From Gliomastix tumulicola (lineage: Eukaryota; Ascomycota; Sordariomycetes; Hypocreales; Bionectriaceae): a stretch of DNA of 64,000 nucleotides. Below are positions 33,238 to 45,915 of the stretch, piece after piece. The stretch spans positions 3,286,001 through 3,350,000 of the forward strand of contig BCHX01000008.1 of NCBI GenBank assembly GCA_001599755.1. Direction: 5' to 3'. The notes beneath the pieces are model-generated. The model was given only the letters and a program-made list of their open reading frames with translations. It was not told where the DNA came from and did no database searches. Made by a program: the position numbers and the translations under genes. Every line of letters begins with the position of its first letter. The stretch's first letter is position 1.

Positions 33238-36200
33238 CTTGAATGTGTGGGCGCGGCGTGGCGACTAGAGTGAGGACGATGGCACGGGACGAAGGATCCG
33301 GGACAGCAGGTGCAAGCTCGTAAGCGCGCGAGGTCATCCGAGACTGAATTGACAGGCGGCGCTAGTTGTGGCGAAGGAAAGAAGGGACTCGAGACAGGGG
33401 CGCGCGCCCGATGGTTGCGATGGATTTGCGTTGAGGTGGTTGGCGAGCTGGCGTGTTGTCGCGACTCAATGGTTTGGAGGCCGGTTCCGAGGGTTGGGGG
33501 GGGATTAATAGGACAGAAGAAAAACAGACGAAGGATGGACGTAAGGAAAACCCAATGAAAAGACCAAGGTACACCGGGACGGAGACAAAGGAAACTGATG
33601 CTTGAGGATGGGATGAAGAGTCGAGGAGGATGGAGGTCAAGTCGGGATAGAGCAGGGGATCTCGGATGCTTTTGACTCTCGACGGTCCCGTCGCACAGGG
33701 CTGGCTCGCTGGCCGGAGGGTCGCGTGGAGATGGAGCCCGGCAGCGAGGTCGAGCTCTGCAGCAGAGCTAAGAGACGGCTATGATGGTGGCCGCTGGCTG
33801 ATGACTTGACGTACTGCAGGTTAGTCGTGCGTGGTGGTGCAGGGCGATGGGGCTGGAGGGTGTTGGATGGGATGGTTGATGCTAATAATAGATGGATCAA
33901 GAAGTTTGTCTGGAAGGGGAGAGGAGAAAAAGGGAAAGGGACGGACGGGGGGACAAAAAAGAAACTGGAACCTGGAAGAAAATGGCGGGCGGGGGGGCAG
34001 TTGGGCTGCTGCACTGGCATTGGTTCTTGCGGGTTGGAGGAGTGGATGCGGGCTGCAGGCATTGCAGGCAGGCATTGCAGGTGCAGTCTGCAGACCGACT
34101 GACTGCGAATCTGCAGCGACAAGTACCGGTACCTCGTAGCCAAGCCAAAAATCACCCCATCGCAGCTGGCGGGCCAATCGCATTGCTGCACTTCCCGTAC
34201 CGGTACCTCCACGATGCTGCTGCTTTTAGGGCAGGAACGTTTGAAGCCCGCCCGCCGTTGGTTCCAACTCCACACCCTCAAAGTTACCGGGCACGCTAAA
34301 ATTGGACGGGCACTTGCATTCTTGCACAGGCGGTTTGAGGCTGAATGAATGAAGGCTGACAGTCCGTCCCAAACGGTTGCGATGCACGCCGTTCTGGCGC
34401 TCCCATCGCTACAATTGTTGAATCTCAGGCCAAATTTACCACGGCGGACTGCTGACTTAGCCACGATGCGGCGCGCAGCAGCCAGTTAGCCGTGAAGATC
34501 CCGAGAGGCTCGGCCGGCGCGGATCCGAAGACTGCCTTGAGATCTCCACCTAGAGTTGCACGGCGGACTGGTGGCAGGGCCGCGGGGGAATATTGGGACG
34601 GGAGACTGATGGTTCAGATAAAGCGAGAAGCCTTGGGCGTTGACTGCCGGAATGGAAAAGCTATGAATTCGAGGTCGGGAGAGTCGACTCCTGTTTGCCC
34701 TGCGACGGCGAGGATCACTACGTGCTTGCACTCTCGAGGCTAGCACTGACTGGGAATACTAGTACTTCATGAACATCGGTAATACAGTTGGTACTACCCA
34801 GCCTCGCCATCAGTACTAGTAGTAATAAGGCAACCAGGCAACCAGGCAACCAGGCAACCACTGCCATCACAAACTCACTACGGTTCGTCATATCACCGCA
34901 AACTCAAGACATACTCCTCAACGCCAACAATTATGCCCGCTCATCAAAACGGCAAGAAAAACAACCGTTTCTCATCTCAGTCAGCTGACCCCGTGCAACG
35001 TCCCGCGAGGAAAAATCAAAGAGCAGCCAGAGCACTAGCACGCATCCAGCCATCACGCCGTTCTCCGCCCTCTGCCCTACAGCACCAACAACTTGAAGTT
35101 GCCAACCAACAGCGGGGCCGACAGGTCTCTGGTGCTGTTTCATCGCTCGTATGTACCTGTACCTCGGCCGCTAGCACCAGACTGCTGAGGGCCGTCGTCC
35201 AGTCTACGCCCAGTCCCCGGGAGTTCCCCAATCTTGACAAGCCCACTAGCAAGGGTGGCATGACGCCTCCCACCAATAGAGCGCGTCGTGTCATGCTTCG
35301 CTGTGATGAAAGGGCGGTCGGGGGGGCGGTCCACCACAGTCGGAACATCACAATCATGAGAGGGCAGTGGAAATGGAATCGCGATGCAAATCAGGCTATG
35401 GTGGACGATGATGATGATGCATCCCGCGGGTTTGTCGAGACTGATTAGGCGAGCCTGCAGGTAAGCTGCCCATCATCACCTCGTTCGCCTGCCGTCCGGA
35501 AATCTGACAGCATGCGTGCGTACGTTCGTGGTCTGTGCAGCGTTGGATTGGGGTTGGGGAGCGTCCACCGTTAACTCCTCAGTCATTCACTCAGTCCCCC
35601 ACCCTTTTCTGTTTTTTTCGAGATACCGAATCAAGACATGCCGCTTGGGGAGAGACATGCATGAAGGCTGCATCAATAGCGCGTACAGACAGCAGCATGA
35701 TGTGAACCAACAGAATCAGGCAGAAGATGACGACTCGACGCTGCAGCAAGGCAATCAATCTGCGATGCAGGGAAGACAGAAGTGCAATGCAGCACACACA
35801 CTCACAGGGCCAGACATGAGATCCCGCCCCGCTGCGAGGGTGGCTGTGTGCTTCTGCCGATCCACTGCTGCACTCCGTACCAAGAGGACAATCTGCATTC
35901 GCGAGATCAATGAGACGTGAAACGAAACGAGGAAGCTCGGCCGGAAGCCTGGGCGCTGGACACCCGCGTTCCAGTGAGAGACACGGTGACTTCATCGGGA
36001 ACGTCCTCTTCCTCGGTGATGCCATCCCGTCGTGTCGCACTGCAGCGTTGCTTCCTCCCTTCGGGGCCGAGAAGTGGCCTCGTCGGCCACGGCCTCTCTC
36101 CCTCCCTTGCACACTGAAACAGTAGCGGCACAGCTTATTTTGTCGCTCGACCGTGTTACGAGAACAATTACCACGTCCGTCTTTGTCTCTCCAAAAGGAC

Positions 36201-39061
36201 CGACCACGGCAGTTCTTCTAGAAGGATGCATGGAAACACCACATCCATTCCATCCCATCTCACCCATCCCTCCATCTCGAGCACCCGAAGCGCCTGCGTG
36301 TCTCTGCCCATCTCAGACAGGATGGCGGTGCGGTCCAATGGCGTCCTGTCCCAACCCTCCTCTACAGGACCAACGGAGGCACCACCAACCCAACCTTGCA
36401 TGCATGTAGATAGTACCTGTCCTGCACGACCCGCGTCGATGTGATAAGACATGCATCATGGACGTGTCATCGCACGCATGTCCGCTCGTAATGGAGGGCA
36501 TCCGAAAAAGAAAACCTGCCTACAGAAAGCGGGCGACGTGCAGAGTCCACCCCTCCATCTCCCCCCCTAACATGCGGGACCGCAGACACACCTCTTTGAC
36601 TCTATTTCTCGAGCCCGCGCTTAAACCACGTGGAAAACGCGTGCCAGCCGTCGAGGAGAGGACCAGCGGAATATGACAGGCACGGTGGCAGGGCAAGGAA
36701 CACCACCAGCAGGTGAGAGGGGGAGGGAGGACGAGGAGGAGGGGCTGTACATGCCATGCCCCTTGTCCTTGTCCTTGTCCCTCCTCCCCCTCCCCTTGCC
36801 CAACCCAGCTCAGCCCTATCTAAAAGAGACGACCACCAGATAGGCGAGTAGGCCAACCAGAGCTCTGGTGCACCGCTGGGCGCCGCCTACGTTACCACCT
36901 CATGGCGTACCATCGGCCCCCAAGGGGGCGCGCGCGCTCTCCTGCGAACGCACATAATCACGGATGCATCGTCCCAGTAAAGGGGGGGGGGGGATTTTTT
37001 GTCCGTTGACAGCTCGAGCTGGCGATCCGTACCTGCTCTGCCGCACGCATGCTGCGGCTGTGCCTTTCGGCAGAGGCTCTGCCAGAATCCCAATCCCCTT
37101 CCGAAGGAGGGGAGGGGAGGGGAGGGCGGCTGGCGCCAGTCAATCAGCAAACATGCATGCAGGCTGCCCACCATCTGGCAACTGGCAGCCAAAGAGGAAG
37201 CACAGATGAAGCCCACTAGGCTGTAGATCCCGTCATCTATCGTACAGAATGCAGCGCGTCTAATGGAGGCGATGCAATGCAAGGCAGGCAGGCATGACAT
37301 GGATGCGTTGGTTGGTACCTGACAGCAAGCAAGCAAGCAAGCAATCATGCATGCCACGCCCGCTCGTCCATCTCAATACGACGCGCTCTCGTACGTGTGC
37401 GAGATCCTGCTTCTATTTCCGCGGTAGCATTCCACGGGTCACCCTAGTCGCAGCTGCATGCTGTCACTCTCAAAACCTCAGAATATCTCCAAGACACGGC
37501 ATCGCAGCAGCGGGACAAGCCATCCAGAAACGGTCAGAAACGCCCCCCTCCCCCCATCTAGAAAGAAAGAATAGAACGATGACAGACGGCAGACACCGAC
37601 CAACGAGGACGCACGGAAGCCAGAGGTTAAGCGCCCGGCCTAGCATGGCCCCTGGGACCCGAGATCTTGCATGTGTCCCTTTTCCTTTTTTCCCCTCCCT
37701 CCCTCCCCTCCCATCCACCACACCGAGCCAGCCGGGAGTCAGAAACATGTAAGCCAAGCAGTGCCAGTCTTTCGTCGTGGTGAGAGATCGGCATGGGGTG
37801 ACTCTCTCTGGCTGGTGCGCTGTCCAGCAGACAGACGGCATGTGGTCTATTTTTAGATCTATTTTTAGCCCATGCAGAACCTTTTTTTGCCCACATTTCA
37901 GGTCATTCCTGAGATAATTAGCCCACATTAGCTCCGGTCCCTTTCCGTATTCGGAATTTAGCCCACCATCTCTTCTCCAGCCCCTCCTTTCGAGGTTGCA
38001 ACAATAATATTGCTCTCTGAACTGGGTGGTTTCTTCTCCCTCACTCTGACAAAGAATGACCATGCAAGGCATCGCGATGTGCTGACCCCATTTCGCCTTG
38101 GTCTAGCGGGAAAAGGCGACACAAATATCCGAATGCCACATATGCCGATGCTCGATGCTGTGTTCGGACTCGTTCTTGGTAGTAGAAAATGCAGACAGCT
38201 GGGCGCTTAGGCGGCTTGGGGGAGAGCTGCCGAAAACGTTGGTCGGCCATTCTTTAATTAGACATTTTTCTTTTTTGCTTTCTTTGTCCAGTGATTCACT
38301 AGTCCCTTTGTATTTTCTTCTATCTACACTTTGACAAGGTAGCAAGCAATCTGTTGTTGGCTGGCCGGGCGTCAAGAGCCACCAGATGTGATCGTCCCAC
38401 CAGCCACAGCGAGCCGGCCTAGTGTCTCGGCAGATCGTCCTCTGCTAGGCGCATAAGGCATAAGGCAGCCCTGCCACATCGTATCATGTCTCGCTTCCCC
38501 TCGCCCCAAGCCACAGTTAGCACCGCCCTGGACACAAGGGGAAATCTGACGATCCTCCCCTGGTCAGCGGCTAACTGTGGTTTGGTCGGGAGACGGCGCT
38601 CCTGTGCCCCCCTGAGGCTCGTCACCTGGCAGACATGTCTGGTCGTCACCGTCCCCGAGAAGAACGTGCAACGCCATTGATGAAGAGCACGATGGAGACG
38701 CAAAGCTGGAACCATATTCATGTCCGCACGAGTGGTCAATTTTGGAGCTCGCACGCGTATCTATAGTAGAAGAAAAACCCTATGTCCAGTGCCAGGCTCG
38801 CAAAGAAACGCAATATTTCGATTCTAGGCTCTTGCCCTGAGGAGAAACAACCTCCAACGCCCCGTTCAGGACGTGTCCCTGTCCTCATCGTCCGAATGGA
38901 AAAAAAGCAAAGAACACAAATCTTCCGCAAACCTTTGCGCCGCGACGCCATACAATAGTCCTCCCTCGAGCCGTGTGTTGGCCCTGCTCGTTCGATCTGG
39001 CCAACCTCGCTCTCCTTCATGGTTCCCTGTCCTCTTCCTGTCTTCCTCAAAGCGCCCCTGA
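33238..39061. other. Long gene-poor interval upstream of rlmA
   Basis: About 5.8 kb between the rlmA start and the TAF1 3' end with no gene I can support. One plus-strand frame at 34933-35448 (171 codons, polar and basic) is the only weak candidate. Simple sequences are frequent: GGCAACCA repeats at 34829-34860, a 12-G run at 36982-36993, a G4-type run at 37109-37126, GCAA repeats at 37325-37343 and a C-rich run at 37692-37712. A long leader and regulatory region for rlmA would be one explanation. Confidence 0.45.
37109..37126 (+). repeat. G-quadruplex-type G tract
   Basis: Four G runs separated by single A (GGGGAGGGGAGGGGAGGG) meet the standard quadruplex pattern. A mirror C-rich run lies at 37692-37712. 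Confidence 0.7.
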
Positions 39062-42000
39062 TTAGGATGGTGAAGCCGCTCCGCCAGCGGGTGCATTGTA
39101 CGATCCGAAGCCGCCGTGGTCCGCAGACCCGTTGTCCGTGGTCATCGTGCCGTTAAGCAGAGGGCATAGCCTTGTTAAGGTGATATGTTAGTTGATGGTA
39201 TACCCAGAAATGATAACAAAGCAAATGTCCAAGGTGTGGTAGAAGGGCAGCCATTGAACAACGGCAGGCGAAGCCCATGAGCAAGAAGATCGAGTAGCGA
39301 GATCGGTAGCGAGACAGGCGTAGATCAGAAAGCCACTTGGCCAGACGACTTCTGCTTCTCCAGCTCTTGATGCGCCTGCTCCTCTCGCACCTTGCGCTTA
39401 TACTCGGCAAACTCTTGCCGTCTCCGGAGCTTCTCTCGCTCGAGAGCTTCCTGCTCCGCAAGTTTGCGGGCTTTCTCCATCTTGAGCTGAGCAGTTTTCG
39501 ACGGAGGAGCATTCCGCTTCTTCTCCGCGCGCTCTGCTTTAGCTTTCTCCTTCTCCTCTCGGACTCGCTCTCTCGCCGTCTCCCTCTCGTGCTTCTTGTC
39601 CTGCTGTGCAGCGTCGTGCAGCAACCTGGACAACACGGAGACACGCTTCTTGTGTAGCCGCTTTTGCTGGGCACTCGCCTCATCTGAAACAAGGAGCGGC
39701 CTATCGTCGGTTTGCCACCAACGGAAGGGAGAACGAGGTGGTAGGCAGGGAACAAGGGCATTCATACTTCTTGTTTGTTTTGATGTGTCCGACCTGACCA
39801 CAATTGGCACACTTGCGGGTTGTCCCGGTAGCGATGACCTTATCGCCGCTGCCGGGTTGAGGGGATCCAGCGTCACCGCCTCCGCCTCCGCCTCCACCGC
39901 CAGTTGCGGCGCCATTGCCGGCTCGTTGATGGAGCTCTTTCTGCTGTTCGCGTGCTTGTCGTCGGGCCTTGTTCTTCTCGAGTCGTTCGAGCTCCTTCTT
40001 GATTCTAGGCAGGATGTTAGAGACTGCGGACACTGGACAAATCGTGGGAGGGAGGACATACCTAAAGCTGCTAAGACGGTCGGCGTCGGCATTACCCGTA
40101 GGCCGGGAGCTGTATATGCTGTACACATGTACACGTAAGCCTGGGCTCGATATTCTAAGCCAATAGAGTCTTCTACTGAGCCAGGAAACCCAGGGCCATA
40201 TGGGACAGATGGTCTGGTGAAGAGTTCCTTGAGCATCGCCCAGCGATGCAAAGCTCTGATGGTAAGGGGCATCCTCCGCCACGCACGCGGAGGATCCCTC
40301 GTCACTTCATCATGTCGCAAAAAGTATTTCACGTACTCTCTTAGCTCCAAATCCGCCTCTGTCCTCCGCTTCATATACTGCGATATGACAACGGGATCGT
40401 GGACAACCTCGTGCTGGGTTTGCGTCGTGCCGTCGGGCATCTGGACCTCTCGCGTTATCCTTATCGCGCGCTTCGGGTGTCGACTCGACGAGGTGAAACC
40501 GCTCAGCTGGCTGACGCCGTCGTCGACGTGGGCGGGTGTTGCCACAGGCTGGACGTTGAATCGGTCGTCTTCGTCTTCGGTAACCGCGATATCGGCGTCG
40601 TCGTGCTCTTGGGGATCGGAGAGGGTGGCCTTTTGCTTCTCCCAAATCTCGCGGATGCCTTCCTCGTACATTGCCTGCTGCTTCTTGACATTGTACGCAT
40701 GGCCGCCGTTCGCACGCTTCTCACGTTCCATAGCGTCGGCCGAGGTGGCGAGGGGGCCTTGGACTGCTTCGATGTAGCCTCCCTTCATCGACGTCCGAAT
40801 GAAACTGAAACCGAGACCGTGCCCGGTCGGATCGCCCTCGCCGTGGAGTTGAAGCATGGCTTTCTGAGCGCAAGCATCAATAAATGCCTTCGTCGTCTTC
40901 CATGGTGCCATCTTGTCGGCAAGCGTTTCCTCCTGCTGTGTGGCTTTCCTTCCTCCAGCCGCCTTCCCTCCGACCTTGCTCCCTTCCTCGTCGTCATCCT
41001 CATCGCCGCCGTCTGCGTCGGCCATGTGAGCGTCGTCATCGAGATTCGCATTCCTTGGGTCAAAGCCGGCGTCCTCGAGTTCCTTGATGCCAAGCTGCAT
41101 GGCATCCAAGAGAGACACCTCCTCAGGTTTGATCATGGCACGGATGGCATTCTCATCAGGCAAGACCTCGCCAGGTTTCAGCTTCCACATGCCTCTTTCC
41201 TTCGTCCTGTCATATTGCAAGAATTCCTTGAGCTTCTGTCGGTTCTGCGCTTCAGTAGAGTCGGCAATGTGCTTCGTGATCTCGCTAAGCTGGCAGTTGT
41301 CGGTTTCGCTGTGTCGGATCATGCGGAAAGCCAGCATCTTCATTCGGTTCTTCGAAGCGTTCGTAACTTTACGACTGTGAGGGCCGGGTACTTCGACAGA
41401 AGGGAAAGTTTGGCCGACAACGTGCATGTGGTCGATCTTGTGCAGGAACCAGCGCGAGCCCTCTGCGCCAGTTGTATTGCGAACGATGAGAAAGTCTGTA
41501 TTCCGGGGACTGTGCTTGAACACAGGCGCACGATACATCTCATTGTGGAGCGTGGGAACGGTCTCGCCGGCGTCGACAGTACCAAACAGAGCAAATGGTG
41601 ACCTATCCTCGGGGAGCAGCATGCGATACTCGCCCAGGTCTTGCTTGGGGAGTACTTCGTCTTCCTTGGCGTCCACCCGTCGGTAGTAGTTGATAAGCTT
41701 GCTGCCCATGCCAAAGCTGTTGAGCACTCTCGGTCTCGGCTCGCAGTATTCGAAGAGCACCGCTGTCGCATTATCGCTCAGGCTCAGATCTTTCGCAGCC
41801 ATGAACACCTCAGAGACCTTCCCCTTCATGTGTTTGCGCTTATGCTGAAGAGGCTTGTCGAACTTAATGACGTGGCCAGCGAACTTCTTGTACCTGAAGC
41901 GAGGACGATGATACTCGTCAGTAGTACCACTCAGTTTGACCTTGTAGTATGGCCACTGGAGCTTGAGGGCCGGCATGCTGTGTTCCACAGATATGTTGCC

Positions 42001-43341
42001 AAGAGTCGCGCGGACCTTGCTCTGATGATTCTCCTTGAGCAAGTCGTAGGCCTCGTCGTTTGACATGTTGAATCGGGAGGAAACGTTCCGACCAAGCTTG
42101 CCATTCGCCATCCGCTTCGTCTCCTTGTCCTCGTGGCGCGGCCGCTTCGCATTGCGTTGAGAGTCGTTAGTCTCAATGAGCAGGTGCGGGTCGGTCATGT
42201 CGAAGTGCACGCGTTTCGCGCCACGCCTGGTTGCCTCTTCGAAATCGTCAAAGGACGGAGCTGTGTAGCGCGCGATCGCAGGCAATCCGGACTGGATCGT
42301 CCTTCGTTTCTTGGGTCGCGGGGCTTGCTCTTCAATGTCGTCATTGAAGAACTGGGCGTTCCATTCCTCATCTTCGTCCTCCTCGTCCAGCAAACGTTTT
42401 CGTGACGTTGAGTCCAGGCGCTCCGCAGCCTGAAACTGCTCAAAGTTCTGCTCAAGCTCCCCAATGAGAATAGTCCAATTCGAGCAGGCCAGTTCGAAAT
42501 CACGTAGCGTGCGACCGTCCACAGTTTCAGAATCGGAGTCCTTGTCGATATCAAACTGGGCGACATTTTCCGTCTCCTTAAGGCTATCCGGGCCACACCG
42601 AATGAGTTCTTTGAGATGTTCCTGTCGTAGAGTAGTTGATGCTCCTGGTAGGCGAAAGTTTGTGATGGTGTCGTGATCGAGCTCCAGAGTCAGCTTTCCC
42701 GTGACGAGGCGCTTCGGCTTCTTCTGTGGTTTCTTCTCCTTCCACCTAGCTTGCTTCGGTGGAAGAAGCTTGTGGAAGACTAGAGTGCGGCCCTGCTTGA
42801 AATCTGGGAAAGCGGTCTTGACGAGGTCCTCGACGGTTTCGGCTGGCGCAGGGATATCGTAGTCTTGGTTCGCGGCACCATTCAGGTGGGGTTCGGGGTC
42901 GAAACTGATGCCAGGAAAGCTCACTGCGGCGTCTGTCGGCTGCGTATCGCCGATTGCTTCATCGTCGTGTACGCGGGGTCCCGGTGAAGGCGGCCCCAGA
43001 AGGGGATCTGTAGGAGACGAGGGACCGTCGCCGAAGAGGTCGTCTGCATCGTTACTGGTACCACCATCGTCCGTCAAGCCCGGGAGCTCGATGGATGTAC
43101 TAGCGCTCGGTCCTTGTTCCTCCTCGGGAAGATCATCGTCGCTGATATCTTCGAAGTCTTCGGCGTCGTCTGCTTTGCCGGACTGGTCGATCGGCTGTGA
43201 ATGATTCAGGTCGAGGCCCAGGCCGCTGCCCGCTTCAGTTTCGAATCCACCCAGGACTCTCTCGATGTTGCGCTCGTCCTGGAGCTTCTCCAGTCTCCAT
43301 TGCTCGTCCTGAGACGAGTCGGAGGCCTTGTCGTTCGCCAT
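39062..43341 (-). CDS. taf1: TFIID subunit TAF1
   Basis: Exons 43341-40337, 40109-40062, 40004-39768 and 39170-39062 close in frame to 1132 residues. The acidic N terminus is followed by the large TAF1 core (DUF3591, about 430-900; for example YYKVKLSGTTDEYHRPRF and MWKLKPGEVLPDENAIRAM). The helical ADADRLSSF/RIKKELERLEKNKARRQ lies across the exon 2/3 junction. Then comes the zinc knuckle CANCGQVGHIKTNKK, whose fourth ligand is in the last exon as LCPLLNGTM (Cys1083, Cys1086, His1091, Cys1099). TAF1 is the largest TFIID subunit, binding promoter DNA and TAF7 in the nucleus. Like other fungal forms it has no bromodomains. An alternative terminal exon (39700-39325) is listed separately. Confidence 0.9.
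39325..39700 (-). CDS. taf1: Alternative terminal exon of TAF1, Lys/Glu-rich coiled coil
   Basis: Splicing exon 3 (ending 39768) to an acceptor at 39701 removes a standard 67-nt intron and keeps the frame, adding 125 residues that begin PLLVSDEASAQQKRLHKKR. The residues are strongly charged and helical (KAKAERAEKKRN, RKLAEQEALEREKLRRRQ). This product of 1221 residues lacks the fourth cysteine of the zinc knuckle. The other acceptor, at 39171, makes an intron of about 600 nt. Both choices are open and in frame, so either alternative splicing or a miscall is possible. Confidence 0.5.
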
Positions 43342-44328
43342 CGCGTTGTTCGTGCGTCGTGCTCCCCAGCCACCTTCCTCCGGTCTTGCAAAGCGGTCGC
43401 GCGAGGACCTAAATCATTCTCCGAGTGTGTATAAGTGTATGCGCGCAAGTAAATAATGCGTGCAGGTTCGAGGCAGGCGCTGCGAGATGGTGTTTGGTTG
43501 CTGAAATGATGCAAGGTCACGGTCGCGATTTGAAAGAGGAGGAGAGTCTGGGGGTTCGGGAAATGAATGACTCAGCATTGTTTCCGCGCACCTGAGGCAG
43601 GGATCAAGTGGGTCCCCAGTGAACCTTCCAGTTGGTGCAGGCTGCTTCTCCACTCTTTCCTTTTGCTGCATTCAGGTTCACGACTTCTCTCCAACAATGC
43701 CTGACAGCACAACCGTAGAATTATCCTACCTCATCTTCAACAAGATAATAAATAGTAATACAGCATCCCGCCAAGATGTTTGGATTTATGGACAGTCTAA
43801 TGAAATCCATGAGAATAGTACGCTCCCGCTCATAAATGTAAAACTCCCTTACTCACTTCCTAATCAACTAAGCCAATAATGAACGCGTACTCTCTGAAAC
43901 TGCCTACCTTCCTCTCCCCAATTTGGGACGTGTAATCGGAAGGGGCGCTTCATGTAAGTGCGCAGAAATTTTGATGTACCCCCCAAAGTCATGCCATATT
44001 TCTATCCAATAGAGCAGCGAGCTTCAGTCGCTTGATCTTTTAGCCGAGCTGTTCATGAAAGTGCGACTCTGTCTGTAGGGTAGCTAATGCAATGACACCG
44101 ATGTCGCCTGATGATCACCAGTATGGCTTCTCGTGATGCCGATTTTGAATCCGGTCTGAAATGAGTCAGTACGGCATCTAGTGGGCATCTGAGAGGATTT
44201 TGCAATATATTAATTCCTCAAATGACCGTGTTCTTGGTCCGTGGTTGGATTCTCATCAACCACGACGCTCGTCTCCATCAGCCCCTCAATCCACAACTTG
44301 TCCAACCAGATGCTCCCACATTTTGAAA
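43342..44328. other. Divergent intergenic region between TAF1 and D-serine dehydratase
   Basis: About 990 bp between two divergent starts. Apart from both promoters I see nothing specific. Confidence 0.45.
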
Positions 44329-45853
44329 ATGAGCCCTCCTATCACGAAGGACGAGCTCAAGGCTCAATGGACGGGAAAAACGCTACACGACGTTCCAACG
44401 CCCTCGGTCGTCTTCGACCTCGCCAAGCTCGAGGCCAACTGCGATCGCATGCTGCAGGCGGTGCGGCGCCTCTCACTGTCATGGCGGGCTCACATCAAGA
44501 CTCACAAGGTAACGCCTCCGCGAAAGAAAAGTCTTTGATGAGGATATGGGGCGCTAATGGTTTAGGTAGACGATTGAGCTCACGAGGCTCCAAGTCGGAG
44601 ACGAGCTGTCCTCGCCCGCGAATATCGTCGTTTCCACCGTGTTGGAAGCCGAAAATGTGGTGCCGCTCCTGAAGGAGTACCAAGCTCGAGGGCGGCAAGT
44701 GAACGTCAGCTATCCTATCTTGTACCTCCCAGGGCAAACGTGACCAACTATTATGATACAGGTTCTCTACGGATTCCCGCTGTACCCAACAGCCGTCGAC
44801 CGCCTCGCCAAGGTGTCAGTCCACCTCGGACCCGGCGCCCTCTCACTCATGATCGATCATCCAGAGCAGCTGCCCATCGTCGAGGCCATCCGCGCCAAGT
44901 CGGGGATCCGTCCACTGGTGTACATGAAAGTCGATATGGGCTACAAGCGCGCGGGCGTGATTCCCAGCACTGCTGAGTGCGAGGCTCTCATAGACGCTAT
45001 CATCGCGGCAGCGGGCGCGGGGAGCTGTCTGTTCTACGGCATCTATGCACACGCTGGGCACTCGTACCAGGCGCGCGAGGACTGGCAAGCGCTGGACTAC
45101 CTGGCGGCCGAGTTCAAGGCACTGGAGGCTGTGTCCTCTTCCATCAGGCAGCGGCGGCCGTCAGATCCCCTGGTGTTGTCTGTAGGTGCCACGCCGACGG
45201 CGACGTGCCTGCAGCATCCCAGTCTCGACGGCAAGGGCGGTCCCGGTGCCGAAGAAGCGGCCGGCCCCATGCTCGTGAATGAGTACATCTCAAGTCTCAA
45301 GGATGCTGGATTCGAGCTGGAGATTCACGCCGGAGTCTATCCAGCGCTGGACCTGCAGCAGCTCGCAACACACGCCTGCGACGGGACGATACTCTCCTCG
45401 TCGTCCATCGCCATCACCGTGCTCTGCGAGGTCGCGTCGCTGTACCCGGGACGTGGGCCGAATGGGACCACCGAGGCTCTCATCAACGCGGGCTGCCTGG
45501 CGCTTGGCCGGGAGCCCTGCGCCGACATGGGGCCGCCGGGAGAGGCGAAGCACTACTCGGGCTGGGGCATCGTGGCGCCGTGGGGAATCGACAACCCGGT
45601 GCCTGGACCTGGCTTCCCGTCTGTTCATGGAGGGTGGCAGGTGGGCAAGGTGAGTCAGGAGCATGGGATCCTTCGATGGGTTGGCGACGGGGAGGAGAAG
45701 GTGGCTCTGGGGTATGGACAGAAGGTCAGGATCTGGCCGAACCACGCCTGCGTCGCTGGAGCTGGCTATGAGCATTACTTCGTCGTTGACAGTAGGAGGA
45801 ACGGGAGTGAGGATGAGATTGTCGACGTGTGGCCGCGATGGCGAGGATGGTAG
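44329..45853 (+). CDS. dsd1: D-serine dehydratase, fungal Dsd1 type
   Basis: Exons 44329-44508, 44570-44698 and 44762-45853, all phase 0, give 466 residues. The PLP lysine is Lys57 in RAHIKTHK, the same context as in yeast Dsd1. The alanine-racemase-like barrel follows (VYMKVDMGYKRAG, YGIYAHAGHSY). The zinc ligands of eukaryotic D-serine dehydratase are at the end in WPNHACVAGAGYEHY (His431, Cys433). The enzyme converts D-serine to pyruvate and ammonia, using PLP and zinc. Some related proteins act on D-threonine, so the substrate is an inference. It is convergent with niaD: only 62 bp separate the two stop codons, so the transcripts probably overlap. Confidence 0.88.
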
Positions 45854-45915
45854 AGTCGATCCTACGTAGAGGGAGATACTCTTCTTAAAAAGACCAATCA
45901 AAGACGCTTTTTGCT

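Noticed and set aside
40399..41601. Plus-strand 400-codon frame inside TAF1
   Set aside because: Antisense to the conserved TAF1 core, with no independent motif or splice support.
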